64,000 bases of DNA, from the NCBI GenBank assembly GCA_949299755.1, contig CASGBA010000006.1, forward strand, positions 215,256 to 279,255, given 5' to 3'. A program made the translations under genes and the position numbers. How positions within the stretch are numbered: position 1 is the stretch's first letter; each line of letters starts with the position of its first letter. This DNA comes from an uncultured Treponema sp. GTDB lineage: Bacteria > Spirochaetota > Spirochaetia > Treponematales > Treponemataceae. Below are positions 45,213 to 53,973 of this stretch, piece after piece. The notes under the pieces are model-generated. The model was not told the origin of the DNA, searched no databases, and worked only from the letters and a program-made list of their open reading frames with translations.

Positions 45213-45241
45213 TTGCCACCACCGGTATTTATTCGTATATT
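45213..45241 (+). promoter_or_regulatory. Promoter of groES
   Basis: TTGCCA (45213-45218), exactly 17 bases and TATATT (45236-45241) are near consensus for the vegetative sigma factor. The leader is about 40 bases and holds GGAGG at 45277-45281. Confidence 0.7.
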
Positions 45242-45286
45242 TAAATATGAAAATACAAATTTTTTCTAAAAAATATGGAGGCTTTT

Positions 45287-45553
45287 ATGAAACTCAAACC
45301 CTTGGCGGATCGGGTTCTCGTTAAAACAGAGAAAAGTGAATCCAAAACTGCGGCAGGCATTATAATCCCCGACACCGCACAGGAAAAAACCCAGATAGCA
45401 ACAGTAATTGCAATCGGTGACGATTCTGAAAAAATCAAAGTATCCCCCGGCCAGAAAATCATGTATGATAAATACGCCGGTACAGCAGTGAAAATTGACG
45501 GTGAGGACCATCTTATCCTTAAAGCTGCTGATATAATAGCCGTTGTGGAATAA
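45287..45553 (+). CDS. groES: Co-chaperonin GroES (10 kDa), without groEL alongside
   Basis: This is 88 residues from ATG 45287, after GGAGGCTTTT; an in-frame ATG at 45275 overlaps the ribosome site. LKPLADRVLVKTEKSESKT is the Cpn10 opening, with the mobile loop SKTAAGIIIPDTAQEK and the late LILKAADIIAVVE. GroES caps the GroEL chamber. groEL does not follow; the gene is a single unit ended by a strong terminator. The same separation occurs in T. pallidum. Confidence 0.95.
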   Translation: MKLKPLADRVLVKTEKSESKTAAGIIIPDTAQEKTQIATVIAIGDDSEKIKVSPGQKIMYDKYAGTAVKIDGEDHLILKAADIIAVVE

Positions 45554-45560
45554 TATAAAC

Positions 45561-45596
45561 AAAATTAAAAAGCGCCTCCGGGCGCTTTTTAATTTT
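45561..45596 (+). terminator. Bidirectional terminator between groES and the TPR gene
   Basis: A perfect 16-base stem AAAATTAAAAAGCGCC/GGCGCTTTTTAATTTT around TCCG. The T-rich arm on each strand lets it end transcription of groES and of the convergent TPR gene. Confidence 0.88.
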
Positions 45597-45666
45597 GTCC
45601 ACAAATTATGTTCCCCATAAAAATACAGTAAAAACTCAAGTTATCCAGAACAACAGAAAAAAATGC

Positions 45667-47421
45667 CTAAACACCGGCGGCGCTTTCCAATCTGCGCAAC
45701 AAGACCTTTGCGCTGTAATTATCTTTATCCAGGGAAACAGAATGGCGCAACATATCAACCGCCCGGACATAGGCTTTTTGAAGCTGGAATACAACGGCGG
45801 CCTCATAATAAAGCCGGCTTTTTAATCCCGGTTCCCCAGACATTTCTGCGGCCATAACAAAAGAATCCGCGGCTCCGTTGTAATTTCCTTGCTTTTTCAA
45901 AATCACGGCTGAATTTGCATAAGCGGCAACAACGGAAGGAGTTCCCTCCAAATCTGCCGCGGAAGTAAAAAGCTGCAACGCTGATACAATATTTCCCGTA
46001 GACGCAGCGGCTATCCCATTGTAAACCGGATCCGGGGAAGGAAAATCCTCCAGAATCTCAAAGGCTAAGTTGAAATCACCTTGGGAAGAAAAAAACCAAA
46101 CCGCAAAATCCAAAACCAGCTGATTTCCGTTATATACTTCAAGGAGATTCCACAGTTTGTGCCTGGCTTCTGCGTCCTTACCGTTTTGAAAACACAGGAA
46201 CCGCACTTCCTCAAGGTTAATCCGTAAATCAGGACTGTGGGCACAAACCAGCAAGGCGGAATCCAACACTGACCGCGCTTCCGGTAAAGTGACAGGTTTA
46301 TTCAGCGCCGCATTCTCCATGGCAACGGAAACAAAGCCCGCTTCATTTAAAGCTTCCTCGGCAAAATTCCGGTTCCCTCCGTACAACACCACCGACGGGG
46401 AATCCGCTGGAAGCGCGCTTCTGACATAGCTGACTACAGCCGGATAATACGCCGGGAATTTTCTCAGGCAGTTTTCCAAAGTGGAACGTTTTTCCGCCCA
46501 GGACGGGGCGTAAATTGAATGATTGAAAAAAGGCACAGGACTGTCACTTTCTTCGGATGCAAGGAATTTCCAAAGAGAATCAGCATGACTTCTGTCACCA
46601 CTCATGTAAAAGGCATCCGCCGCAAGAAGAATTTCATCCGAAGGAAAATTACGCAGGTAAGAATCCTGCACCATTTCTTCGGAAAACATATAATTGGAAG
46701 GGAAAAATATTTCCGTTACCTCCCCATATAAACCGGCGTCGTAAGCAATAAGCGCTTGGAAAAAAGCTTCCCTTTCCAAAGGCTGGTAAACCGAATCTCC
46801 GGATAAATTTTCCGGTTCAGAACAAACAATGTCGTAAGCCTGTTTATAATTCCCTCCTGCCGCATACAAAACCGCGGCATCTCTGCGGAAGACAGGATTG
46901 CCAGTAACATTCCAGGCATTCCCATAGGAATCAGGATTCATGGAAACGAAATCAGGGGGTGAGCCACTTTCAGGCATGGAAGAAATAATTTCAGTATAAG
47001 ACGCAAGGGAAGAAAAATCGGTTCCTTTTAGAAACTGAATGTAATTGCGGGCGGACTGAATTTTGTTTTCCCTCAAAAAAACATAAACAAGAACCGCTGA
47101 AAGCCTGTCATTGACCGGAAAATCCTTCAAAGCGGACAAAAGGGTTTCTTCAGCTTGTTCCATGGCTTCAAGCTTTATTTCCCTTTTTGCCAGGGAAAGC
47201 CATTGGCTTGTGCTGACAGCTTTTTTTCTGGCATCCTTTAAAACAGACAGGGCCTTCCCCTTTTCCCCTTCCATGGACAGACCGTCTATCTTAGAAAGAA
47301 TTTCCGGAAAGGAGTCACCGTAGCGTCCCTGAAAACTTCGGTATAAAATAACGGAAACAAGAAGGGCGGAAAATAAAAAAAAAGCAGCCGCAATGACAAC
47401 GGCCACCTGCTTACGTTTCAC
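45667..47421 (-). CDS. Membrane-anchored TPR-like protein
   Basis: This is 584 residues if GTG 47421 is used (GAGG nine bases upstream); TTG 47436 is an alternative. One N-terminal membrane helix (about 4-25) is followed by a long all-helical region with degenerate TPR pairs. The clearest are near the C-terminus: NGIAAASTGNIVSALQLF, YANSAVILKKQGNYNGAADS and YYEAAVVFQLQKAYVRAVD. It is presumably periplasmic. It overlaps the end of nusB by 11 bases. A gene of unknown function occupies this position in T. pallidum. Confidence 0.78.
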   Translation of the reverse strand: MKRKQVAVVIAAAFFLFSALLVSVILYRSFQGRYGDSFPEILSKIDGLSMEGEKGKALSVLKDARKKAVSTSQWLSLAKREIKLEAMEQAEETLLSALKDFPVNDRLSAVLVYVFLRENKIQSARNYIQFLKGTDFSSLASYTEIISSMPESGSPPDFVSMNPDSYGNAWNVTGNPVFRRDAAVLYAAGGNYKQAYDIVCSEPENLSGDSVYQPLEREAFFQALIAYDAGLYGEVTEIFFPSNYMFSEEMVQDSYLRNFPSDEILLAADAFYMSGDRSHADSLWKFLASEESDSPVPFFNHSIYAPSWAEKRSTLENCLRKFPAYYPAVVSYVRSALPADSPSVVLYGGNRNFAEEALNEAGFVSVAMENAALNKPVTLPEARSVLDSALLVCAHSPDLRINLEEVRFLCFQNGKDAEARHKLWNLLEVYNGNQLVLDFAVWFFSSQGDFNLAFEILEDFPSPDPVYNGIAAASTGNIVSALQLFTSAADLEGTPSVVAAYANSAVILKKQGNYNGAADSFVMAAEMSGEPGLKSRLYYEAAVVFQLQKAYVRAVDMLRHSVSLDKDNYSAKVLLRRLESAAGV

Positions 47422-47845
47422 CGGCGGTAACCTCAATGTTTTTCCTTACGGCATCAAGAACCGCATTTATAAACCGGTAGGAATCAGGGGAACCGAATTC
47501 CCGGGAAATCTCCACCGCCTCATCTATTACGATTGAAGGATGTAAATCACGTTGATAAAAAAGGGAATATACGCTCATGCGCAGAATGGAAAGATCAACT
47601 TTCTGAAGCCGGGAAATTTCCCAATTTGTAATATTCCGGGAAATTTCGGCATCTATCTCTGAAATATTTTCAGTGACACCACAAACAATAAGCCGGACAA
47701 AAGAAAGACCATCCTCTCCGAAACGTTCCCTTTGGGAATCAGAAAGCCATTCAAAATCCAACAAATCCTGGATTTTGATTCCAGACAGTTCCCAAGCGTA
47801 TAAAGTTTGAAAGGCTAAAATCCTGGCTTTCCTTCTACCGGCCAT
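47411..47845 (-). CDS. nusB: Transcription antitermination protein NusB
   Basis: This is 144 residues, the normal length. NusB with S10 binds boxA in rRNA leaders. It is all-helical, with RRKARILAFQTLYAWELSG at the N-terminus and the family signature INAVLDAVRKNIE at the C-terminus, preceded by VIDEAVEISREFGSPDSYRF. It follows the SurA-like gene by 43 bases and overlaps the TPR gene. Confidence 0.93.
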   Translation of the reverse strand: MAGRRKARILAFQTLYAWELSGIKIQDLLDFEWLSDSQRERFGEDGLSFVRLIVCGVTENISEIDAEISRNITNWEISRLQKVDLSILRMSVYSLFYQRDLHPSIVIDEAVEISREFGSPDSYRFINAVLDAVRKNIEVTAGET

Positions 47846-47888
47846 TTTGCAGACTCTTTATATCCGACACCCGATACCCAATACCGGA

Positions 47889-48974
47889 TTACCAGGAAAG
47901 GGCTTTATCCAAGGCAGCGCCTGTTTTCATAATCTGATAATTCTCGGGGGTTTTAAGCTCCTGAATAATTTCCATCAAGGCATTACTGACAGCCTCACTT
48001 TGAGCCTGGGCAATCATATTCTGCTTTATATATTCATAAACTGTTATGGTCGTCCCAGGTTGAACCACATCACCTATTTCCAAAATCTTAGCCGGATATT
48101 TTTCCTGGACAATAAAGCACTGGAAATTTTCAGGAGTTTCATTCACATCGGAAACAGAGTTCTTTTCCATGGTGAAAATATTCAGCAAAGCCTGCATGGA
48201 AATGCCAAGTTGCACTGCAGCGGACTCATTTTTATTCACATACAAATCCCCGGCCTGGAATCCGGAATTTTCCTTCTGGGAACGGATTTGAATTTCACTG
48301 GTTGCGGCCGGCTTGTCCTGCAATTCTTTCCTGATATTGGTCACAAGTTTTTCGGCGGAGGAAGAATTATCCCCTTTTTTGGCAACCACAAGAAAAAGTT
48401 TAACCATATCGGGCTGGAAGAATCTCTGTTTATTCAAATCATAATAAGAGCGGATGGATATATCGTCGGGGGCCTTAATATTCTGAATTTCATCCCTTTT
48501 TTTTGCGGCAACATACCTTTGGGCAATAATCTGGCTTCTGAGGAATTTTTTATATTCCGCCAAACTCATACCATTTTGGTTGCGCATAAATTCATCCAGA
48601 GACATATTATATTGTTCTTTGACCATCCTGGAAAATTCAGCCTCGGTTATATTCCTGCCCACCTGCTGGGACAAAATCTGGTTGAAGCTCTGATTCACGT
48701 CAGAGTCCGTAATCCTCATGCCTTCTTTTTCCGCCGCCTGCACCACAAGACGCTCATTTATCAATGTATCAAGAACGCTTTTTCTTTCTTCGACTGACAT
48801 CTGCTTACCCAATTCTTTTTGGTAAGCTTCCACCCGGGCTTTCAATTGGGCAAGGGTAATCGGCTCATTTTTATTCAATTTTACCATTGCAATGGGTTGA
48901 AGATCAGCCTGCTGGGCTGAAACTAAAAACAACGTGGAAAAAAGGAAAAAGGCACACACAGTCACACGATTCAT
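47889..48974 (-). CDS. SurA-like periplasmic chaperone / parvulin-type protein
   Basis: This is 361 residues from ATG 48974 (GGGGAGC upstream). A signal peptide ending VSAQQ is followed by a SurA N-terminal domain: ERKSVLDTLINERLVVQAA, then DVNQSFNQIL and the long helical region. The C-terminal part (about 185-300) is in the position of a parvulin domain but lacks the clear isomerase motifs, so it may be a chaperone only. The T. pallidum counterpart between nusB and alaS was once described as an outer-membrane protein (Tromp2). Confidence 0.82.
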   Translation of the reverse strand: MNRVTVCAFFLFSTLFLVSAQQADLQPIAMVKLNKNEPITLAQLKARVEAYQKELGKQMSVEERKSVLDTLINERLVVQAAEKEGMRITDSDVNQSFNQILSQQVGRNITEAEFSRMVKEQYNMSLDEFMRNQNGMSLAEYKKFLRSQIIAQRYVAAKKRDEIQNIKAPDDISIRSYYDLNKQRFFQPDMVKLFLVVAKKGDNSSSAEKLVTNIRKELQDKPAATSEIQIRSQKENSGFQAGDLYVNKNESAAVQLGISMQALLNIFTMEKNSVSDVNETPENFQCFIVQEKYPAKILEIGDVVQPGTTITVYEYIKQNMIAQAQSEAVSNALMEIIQELKTPENYQIMKTGAALDKALSW

Positions 48975-49133
48975 AATCAGCTCCCCAACTTTAAACGACA
49001 TTGAAACCTCCAATTTGAACGCAAAAAAACACGGAGACAGGCAAAAATAGAACAAGTTTATATAACGTTGAGTTACATATAGATGCAAAATGATATTCCA
49101 TTCCGATTCCCCACGTTAAGGTTCAAGCCTCTT

Positions 49134-50927
49134 TTATTCTTTTATTAAAACAGCCCTGATTCTTCTGACTCCGGCAGAAGACGACTGCTCTTTTTGAATC
49201 TTAAAAACACCCATTCCCCCTGTATGCTCAACATGAGGACCTCCGCACACTTCTTTGGAAAAATTTCCAATACTGTAAACTTTTACCATATTCTCATATT
49301 TTTCGCCGAATAAAGCCCTGGCCCCGAGTTTTTTCGCTTTCTCAAGGGGCATAACCTCCATTGTTACAGGAAGATCCGCCTTTATCTGCTCATTCACAAT
49401 TTGTTCCACCCTGGCTATTTCCTCTTTTGTCATTGCCTGGGGGTGGGTAAAGTCAAACCTAAGCCTTTCAGCTGTAATATTACTACCCTTCTGGGCCACA
49501 TGGGAACCAAGAACCATGGATAAAGCCTGGTGAAGAAGATGGGTGGCCGTATGGTATGCGGTTGTCTGTTCGGAATGATCCGCCAGCCCGCCTTTAAATA
49601 TTTGGTCCCCTCCTACCCGGGAAAGCTCCTGGTGTTTCTTAAAAGCCTCATTGAATTCTTCCCTGTCCACGGTAAAACCGTTTTCCGAAGCCAGTTCCTC
49701 GGTTAGCTCTATGGGAAATCCATAGGTATCATAAAGCTTAAAGGCAAGACGCCCTGGAATCACTTTCCGGGGATTTTTCAAAAGGTTGGGAAGCATTTTT
49801 TCAAATTCCGCCTCGCCTTTCTTTAATGTCTGGAGAAATTTCGCCTCTTCAGCCTTTAACTCAGCGTAAATGAAATCAGCCTTTCCGGCTACCTCCGGAT
49901 AGGGAACAGCATATTGTCTGACCACAACCTCTGAAATTTTTGACAGGAATTCCCCCTCAATACCCAGTTTCCGTCCGTGCCTTACAGCGCGCCGGATAAG
50001 CCGCCTTAAAACATAGCCGGCACCCACATTGGAGGGAACCACGCTTTTGGGATCGCCGATAATAAAAGTTGCGGCCCTCACATGGTCACAAATAATTCTG
50101 ATTGAAATATCGTTGTCTTCATTTTGCCCGTATTTCTTTCCTGAAACGGATTCCACTGCGGCTATCACCGGCCGGAAAATATCCGTGTCGTAAACGGATT
50201 TTTTCCCGTTAAGCATCGCCACGGTTCTTTCTATACCCATTCCGGTGTCAACGCATTTGCGGCTGAGTTTTTCATAGGTACCGTCTTTCAGCTTGTTGTA
50301 CTGCATGAAAACGTCATTCCATATCTCTATGTATTTACCGCAATGGCATCCCGGACGGCAGCTGTCACCGCAGGCCGGGATACCTGTATCAATAAACATT
50401 TCCGTATCGGGACCGCAGGGACCTGTTTCCCCGGCCGGACCCCACCAGTTATCAGAACGGGGCAGGAAATGTATCCTCTCTTCCGGGATTCCAAGGCTAT
50501 GCCAAATCCCGGCGGATTCATCATCCCGGGGAACGGAAGAATCACCCGCAAAAACCGTTACGGAAATTTTATCCGGGGGAATACCCAGATAATCTTTGCC
50601 GGTAAGGAATTCAAAACTAAAAAAGATGGCTTCCTTCTTAAAATAATCCCCCAGGGACCAGTTGCCGAGCATCTCGAAAAAAGTAAGATGGGAAGAATCC
50701 CCAACTTCATCAATGTCGCCGGTCCGTATACATTTTTGGTAATCAGTAAGTCTCTGCCCCGCCGGATGGGTTTCCCCCATCAAATAAGGAACCAAAGGAT
50801 GCATCCCCGCTGTTGTGAAAAGAACGGTCGGATCATTTTCAGGAACAAGGGATTTTCCGGAAATTTCAACATGACCTTTACTTTTAAAAAATTCGATATA
50901 TTTTGAACGCAATTCATCAGCTGTCAT
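49134..50927 (-). CDS. alaS: Alanyl-tRNA synthetase lacking the C-terminal domain
   Basis: This is 597 residues against about 870 in most bacteria. The class II catalytic core (LRSKYIEFFKSKGH, FTTAGMHPLVPYL, FFEMLGNWSLGDYFKK) and tRNA-recognition domain are complete. The editing domain holds its zinc site HTATHLLHQAL and CGGPHVEHTGG. The protein ends after the editing domain, so the C-Ala dimerisation/tRNA-elbow domain is absent. I believe short AlaRS is normal for spirochaetes and not a truncation here, since the frame ends cleanly. The start ATG lies seven bases after a -10 box and lacks a ribosome site. Confidence 0.94.
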   Translation of the reverse strand: MTADELRSKYIEFFKSKGHVEISGKSLVPENDPTVLFTTAGMHPLVPYLMGETHPAGQRLTDYQKCIRTGDIDEVGDSSHLTFFEMLGNWSLGDYFKKEAIFFSFEFLTGKDYLGIPPDKISVTVFAGDSSVPRDDESAGIWHSLGIPEERIHFLPRSDNWWGPAGETGPCGPDTEMFIDTGIPACGDSCRPGCHCGKYIEIWNDVFMQYNKLKDGTYEKLSRKCVDTGMGIERTVAMLNGKKSVYDTDIFRPVIAAVESVSGKKYGQNEDNDISIRIICDHVRAATFIIGDPKSVVPSNVGAGYVLRRLIRRAVRHGRKLGIEGEFLSKISEVVVRQYAVPYPEVAGKADFIYAELKAEEAKFLQTLKKGEAEFEKMLPNLLKNPRKVIPGRLAFKLYDTYGFPIELTEELASENGFTVDREEFNEAFKKHQELSRVGGDQIFKGGLADHSEQTTAYHTATHLLHQALSMVLGSHVAQKGSNITAERLRFDFTHPQAMTKEEIARVEQIVNEQIKADLPVTMEVMPLEKAKKLGARALFGEKYENMVKVYSIGNFSKEVCGGPHVEHTGGMGVFKIQKEQSSSAGVRRIRAVLIKE

Positions 50928-50934
50928 AACCTAT

Positions 50935-50963
50935 ATAGTAGATAATGAAAGGATATTTGTCAA
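50935..50963 (-). promoter_or_regulatory. Candidate leaderless promoter of alaS
   Basis: On the minus strand consensus TTGACA (50963-50958), 17 bases and TACTAT (50940-50935) end seven bases before ATG 50927. Transcription should begin at about the start codon. Confidence 0.6.
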
Positions 50964-51062
50964 TCTTCGGCCGAAAACCCGGCACCAGGTATTTCCGGCA
51001 AATGGCCGCACAAAACCCCAAAACACTTACGGGCAAAACAGAAAAGTTCCCTCAATAATAAA

Positions 51063-51092
51063 AATCCCCCGTCAGGTAACTGACGGGGGATT
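51063..51092 (-). terminator. Terminator after the PPDK-like gene
   Basis: AATCCCCCGTCAG/CTGACGGGGGATT is a perfect 13-base stem with a GTAA loop. On the minus strand it is followed by TTTTTATTATT. It ends the HPr-like and PPDK-like transcript. Confidence 0.88.
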
Positions 51093-51112
51093 AAATCCAA
51101 AACCGGGTTAAC

Positions 51113-53947
51113 TTATTTTTTCACGGTTTTTTTTGCCGCAGGTTTAGCGGCTGCCTTAACCTTTGGTTTTGCCTTGGCTGCAGGCTTGGATGTTGTTTTA
51201 GCGTTAGCGGTTGTCTTCGACTTGGTGGCAGGGGCTTTTTTCGCCGCGGCAGGAGCCGAAGCTGCAGCGGGACGGCGGACAGTCCTGCGAAAAGGCTGAC
51301 GACCTTCTTTTTCCGCAGCCTCCAACTCTATCTGGGCTATTGACAAAAGGGCAATAGGAACAGAATAGGATGAACAGGACACATAATTCAAACCGCAGTC
51401 CATGCAGAACCGGATGTTTTCCGGACGGGCGCCATGCTCTCCGCAAAGACCCTTGACCAAATCAGGTCTGGTTTCAGTACCCCTGCGGACAGCGATATCA
51501 ATAAGCTCCCTTACACGGGTATCCAAAATAGCGAAGGGATTCCCGTCAATCAAGTCGTACATCGTATAATCGGGCATAAATGAATTGAAGTCATCCCTTG
51601 AAAGACCGAGGGTTGTCTGGGTCAAGTCATTCGTACCGAAGGAGAAGAACTGGGCGTATCTGGCAATCTCTCCAGCCCCCAAAGCGGCGGCGGGCAGCTC
51701 AATCATCGTACCGATACGGAAATTAAGGGGTTTGCTCTTGAATTCCGACCGCACGGACCTTTCGATGTCGACAATACCCTGATACAAATGACCCTCGATT
51801 TTTTTACCGTAAACAATTTGTTTCAGTTCGCGGAAATTCATGATAATCGGAACCATTATTTCAGGATGGACATCCACACCTTCCTGTTTAAGCTTGTAAG
51901 CCGCTTCAAAAATAGCGCGTATTTGCATCTCATAAATTTCCGGATAAGTGATGGCAATACGGCATCCCCTGTGCCCGAGCATCGGGTTTATCTCAGCAAC
52001 AGCGTCGATTTTTTCCTGAATTTCCGCTTTACTGATTTTCTTTCCACCTTTTTTAGACAGGTAATCCATGAATTCAGCAAGCTCCACTGGATTGTGGGGG
52101 AGGAATTCATGAAGAGGGGAATCCAACAGCCTTATTGTAACTTCATAGCCCTTCATCACTTTGAAGATACCGTAGAAGTCATCTGTCTGCATTTTCTGCA
52201 GTTTCTTCAAAACCGCTGTCCGTTCCTCTTTGTCATCGGACATAAGCATATCCCGGAATACGTTTATACGTTTACTGTTGAAGAACATATGCTCGGTACG
52301 GCAAAGACCAATGCCCTCCGCTCCGAATTGCAGTGCCAATTCCGCGTCATGGGGGCTGTCAGCATTTGCCCGCACGTGAAAGTTACGGATAAAGGAACTT
52401 GTGATGGAAATGAAATCCAGCAGACCGGAAGCCTTCGGATCAGGCTCAATAAGCTCAACCTTTCCGAAATAAACCGTTGATTCCCCGTAATAAGGAACAT
52501 TGATGGAAATGTAATCACCTTCGTTTATTGTGGTTCCGTCAAGGATAGCCTTGTTTCCCCTGATAATCATGTCGGGACGTACCAGTGAGATTTTACCGTA
52601 CTGGCGGGCAACAACAGAGGCATGGGCGGAATAACCGCCTTCATTTGACAGAACACCGGTGGATACCTCAATGGCCTTTACGTCTCCGGCATAAGTAGCC
52701 GGCATCAAAAGTATACAGCGGGTATCCTCGCCGTTTTGCCGGGCAACCCTCTGGGCGTCAATAAGGGAATCAGCCGAAAAATAAACCCGTCCGACTGCGG
52801 CACCAGGTGCGCCTGCGATACCACCGGAAGATTTCTTAAAATCTTTTATTGTGGTTAAGTCAATCACAGGATGGAGTATTTCATTTAACTGGCCCGGTTT
52901 TACGGAAGAAACGACATAGGCATCATCAACAATTTTCCTCTGATTTAAGTCGAGCAAAAGTTTTACAAGGGAAATTGTACTCTTTGCCTCAACAGTACGT
53001 TGTTCAATAAGCCAAAGTTTTCCATTTTCGATTGTAAACCTTATCTGCCGGATATCCTTAGTATCGTCCTCAAGCTTCCAGGCAATTTGCTGCAACTTTT
53101 TCAGATGGGAGGCGTTTATCAAGTTAATATCTTTACCGGCGGAACCCAAATCATCAAATTTTTTTTCAAAGAATTTACCCTGAAGTTTTTTCTCTCCGGT
53201 AACAATATTCCTTGTAAAGAAATTTCCGGAACAGGAATCTTTTCCATAATTTCCATAAACCATCGGTTGGACAATTAAAGCCGTATCCCCGTCATTCTGG
53301 TCATCAAGTTGCAACAGGGTAGCCACCTTACCGAACATAATTTCAAGCTGGAGTTCTGCAGTATCAAAGAATCCGGCGGGCAAAATCGGAGCGTACTTGT
53401 CCATAATCTGGATGCCGGTAAGTTCAATCTTTCCGCTATCCAGAACAGATGTAATTTCCTTGAGGGCTGTTTCAAAAGCATCCAGCTCAATTGTCCTTTC
53501 TTCCAATTCAGCACATTGCTTTTCAATTGAAAGAACCCCTTTCAGGAGAAAGTAAACCTCATGGGCAGCAAATTTGGCACCAACGCCTTTTGCGAATCCG
53601 TCAAAAGTGTTTTTAGCCAAACCGAAGTTATGAAGAGTAGGATAATTCGCAATGGCCAGATTCGGTGAAATGACAAGCTTAACCAGCATAGGCCTGGCAG
53701 GATCACCGAAATACTTTCCTGTTTCTTTTCCGCATTTTTCAAGATACGGAGCCACATCCTTGCTTATCTGGATTTTTTTCAATTCCGGCATCAATCCGGC
53801 ATCAATAATAAAACCAGGCAGGATAGGAAGTCCGAGTTCAGCAAATTCATTCGCCTGCCGTCCCCGGATACCCAATAAGTTCTTATCTATTTTTTTTCCT
53901 ACAGTTTCTTTTTCACTGAAGTAATGTATTGAATCCGACGTTCTCAT
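51113..53947 (-). CDS. ppdK: PPDK-family protein with worn nucleotide domain and H1-like tail
   Basis: This is 944 residues. Pyruvate phosphate dikinase interconverts PEP + AMP + PPi and pyruvate + ATP + Pi. The phosphohistidine domain is present (GGYSAHASVVARQYG, His 442; the usual TSH reads SAH). The PEP/pyruvate domain is well kept: GLCRTEHMFF, LGHRGCRI, IGTMIELPAAAL, FFSFGTNDLTQTTLG and NYVSCSS with catalytic Cys 858. The N-terminal ATP-grasp is not. The GGKGANL lysine is Arg (GIRGRQANE), the RSGA and MPGMMDT motifs are not recognisable, the metal-binding Glu of IEFTI is Arg (IRFTI) and LQTR reads IEQR. A tail of about 60 Ala/Lys/Pro/Thr residues ends the protein. It starts 26 bases after the HPr-like gene. 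T. pallidum has a PPDK at this position, so function cannot be ruled out. Confidence 0.85.
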   Translation of the reverse strand: MRTSDSIHYFSEKETVGKKIDKNLLGIRGRQANEFAELGLPILPGFIIDAGLMPELKKIQISKDVAPYLEKCGKETGKYFGDPARPMLVKLVISPNLAIANYPTLHNFGLAKNTFDGFAKGVGAKFAAHEVYFLLKGVLSIEKQCAELEERTIELDAFETALKEITSVLDSGKIELTGIQIMDKYAPILPAGFFDTAELQLEIMFGKVATLLQLDDQNDGDTALIVQPMVYGNYGKDSCSGNFFTRNIVTGEKKLQGKFFEKKFDDLGSAGKDINLINASHLKKLQQIAWKLEDDTKDIRQIRFTIENGKLWLIEQRTVEAKSTISLVKLLLDLNQRKIVDDAYVVSSVKPGQLNEILHPVIDLTTIKDFKKSSGGIAGAPGAAVGRVYFSADSLIDAQRVARQNGEDTRCILLMPATYAGDVKAIEVSTGVLSNEGGYSAHASVVARQYGKISLVRPDMIIRGNKAILDGTTINEGDYISINVPYYGESTVYFGKVELIEPDPKASGLLDFISITSSFIRNFHVRANADSPHDAELALQFGAEGIGLCRTEHMFFNSKRINVFRDMLMSDDKEERTAVLKKLQKMQTDDFYGIFKVMKGYEVTIRLLDSPLHEFLPHNPVELAEFMDYLSKKGGKKISKAEIQEKIDAVAEINPMLGHRGCRIAITYPEIYEMQIRAIFEAAYKLKQEGVDVHPEIMVPIIMNFRELKQIVYGKKIEGHLYQGIVDIERSVRSEFKSKPLNFRIGTMIELPAAALGAGEIARYAQFFSFGTNDLTQTTLGLSRDDFNSFMPDYTMYDLIDGNPFAILDTRVRELIDIAVRRGTETRPDLVKGLCGEHGARPENIRFCMDCGLNYVSCSSYSVPIALLSIAQIELEAAEKEGRQPFRRTVRRPAAASAPAAAKKAPATKSKTTANAKTTSKPAAKAKPKVKAAAKPAAKKTVKK

Positions 53948-53973
53948 CTTGACTCCTATGGTATTCCATAAAT

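Larger units (their letters stand above)
44899..45286. other. AT-rich intergenic region between the sigma-factor gene and groES
   Basis: About 390 bases with no coding potential. It contains the groES promoter at 45213-45241, a nested pair of inverted repeats at 45117-45156, and several A and T runs. On the minus strand TTGGCA (complement near 44986-44991) with TTAATA 17 bases on is a weak candidate promoter for the sigma-factor gene. I looked for a CIRCE element (TTAGCACTC and its inverse) and did not find one. Confidence 0.6.

Noticed and set aside
44899..45286. CIRCE (HrcA) operator upstream of groES
   Set aside because: No TTAGCACTC and inverse GAGTGCTAA pair, nor a close variant, is present in the gap.
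47847..48797. A 316-codon plus-strand frame rich in Phe/Ile/Gly
   Set aside because: It is entirely opposite the SurA-like gene, whose signal peptide and domain are convincing.
49134..50927. alaS as a frameshifted or truncated pseudogene
   Set aside because: The gene ends cleanly after a complete editing domain, followed by ordinary spacing to the next gene; short AlaRS is, to my knowledge, usual in spirochaetes.
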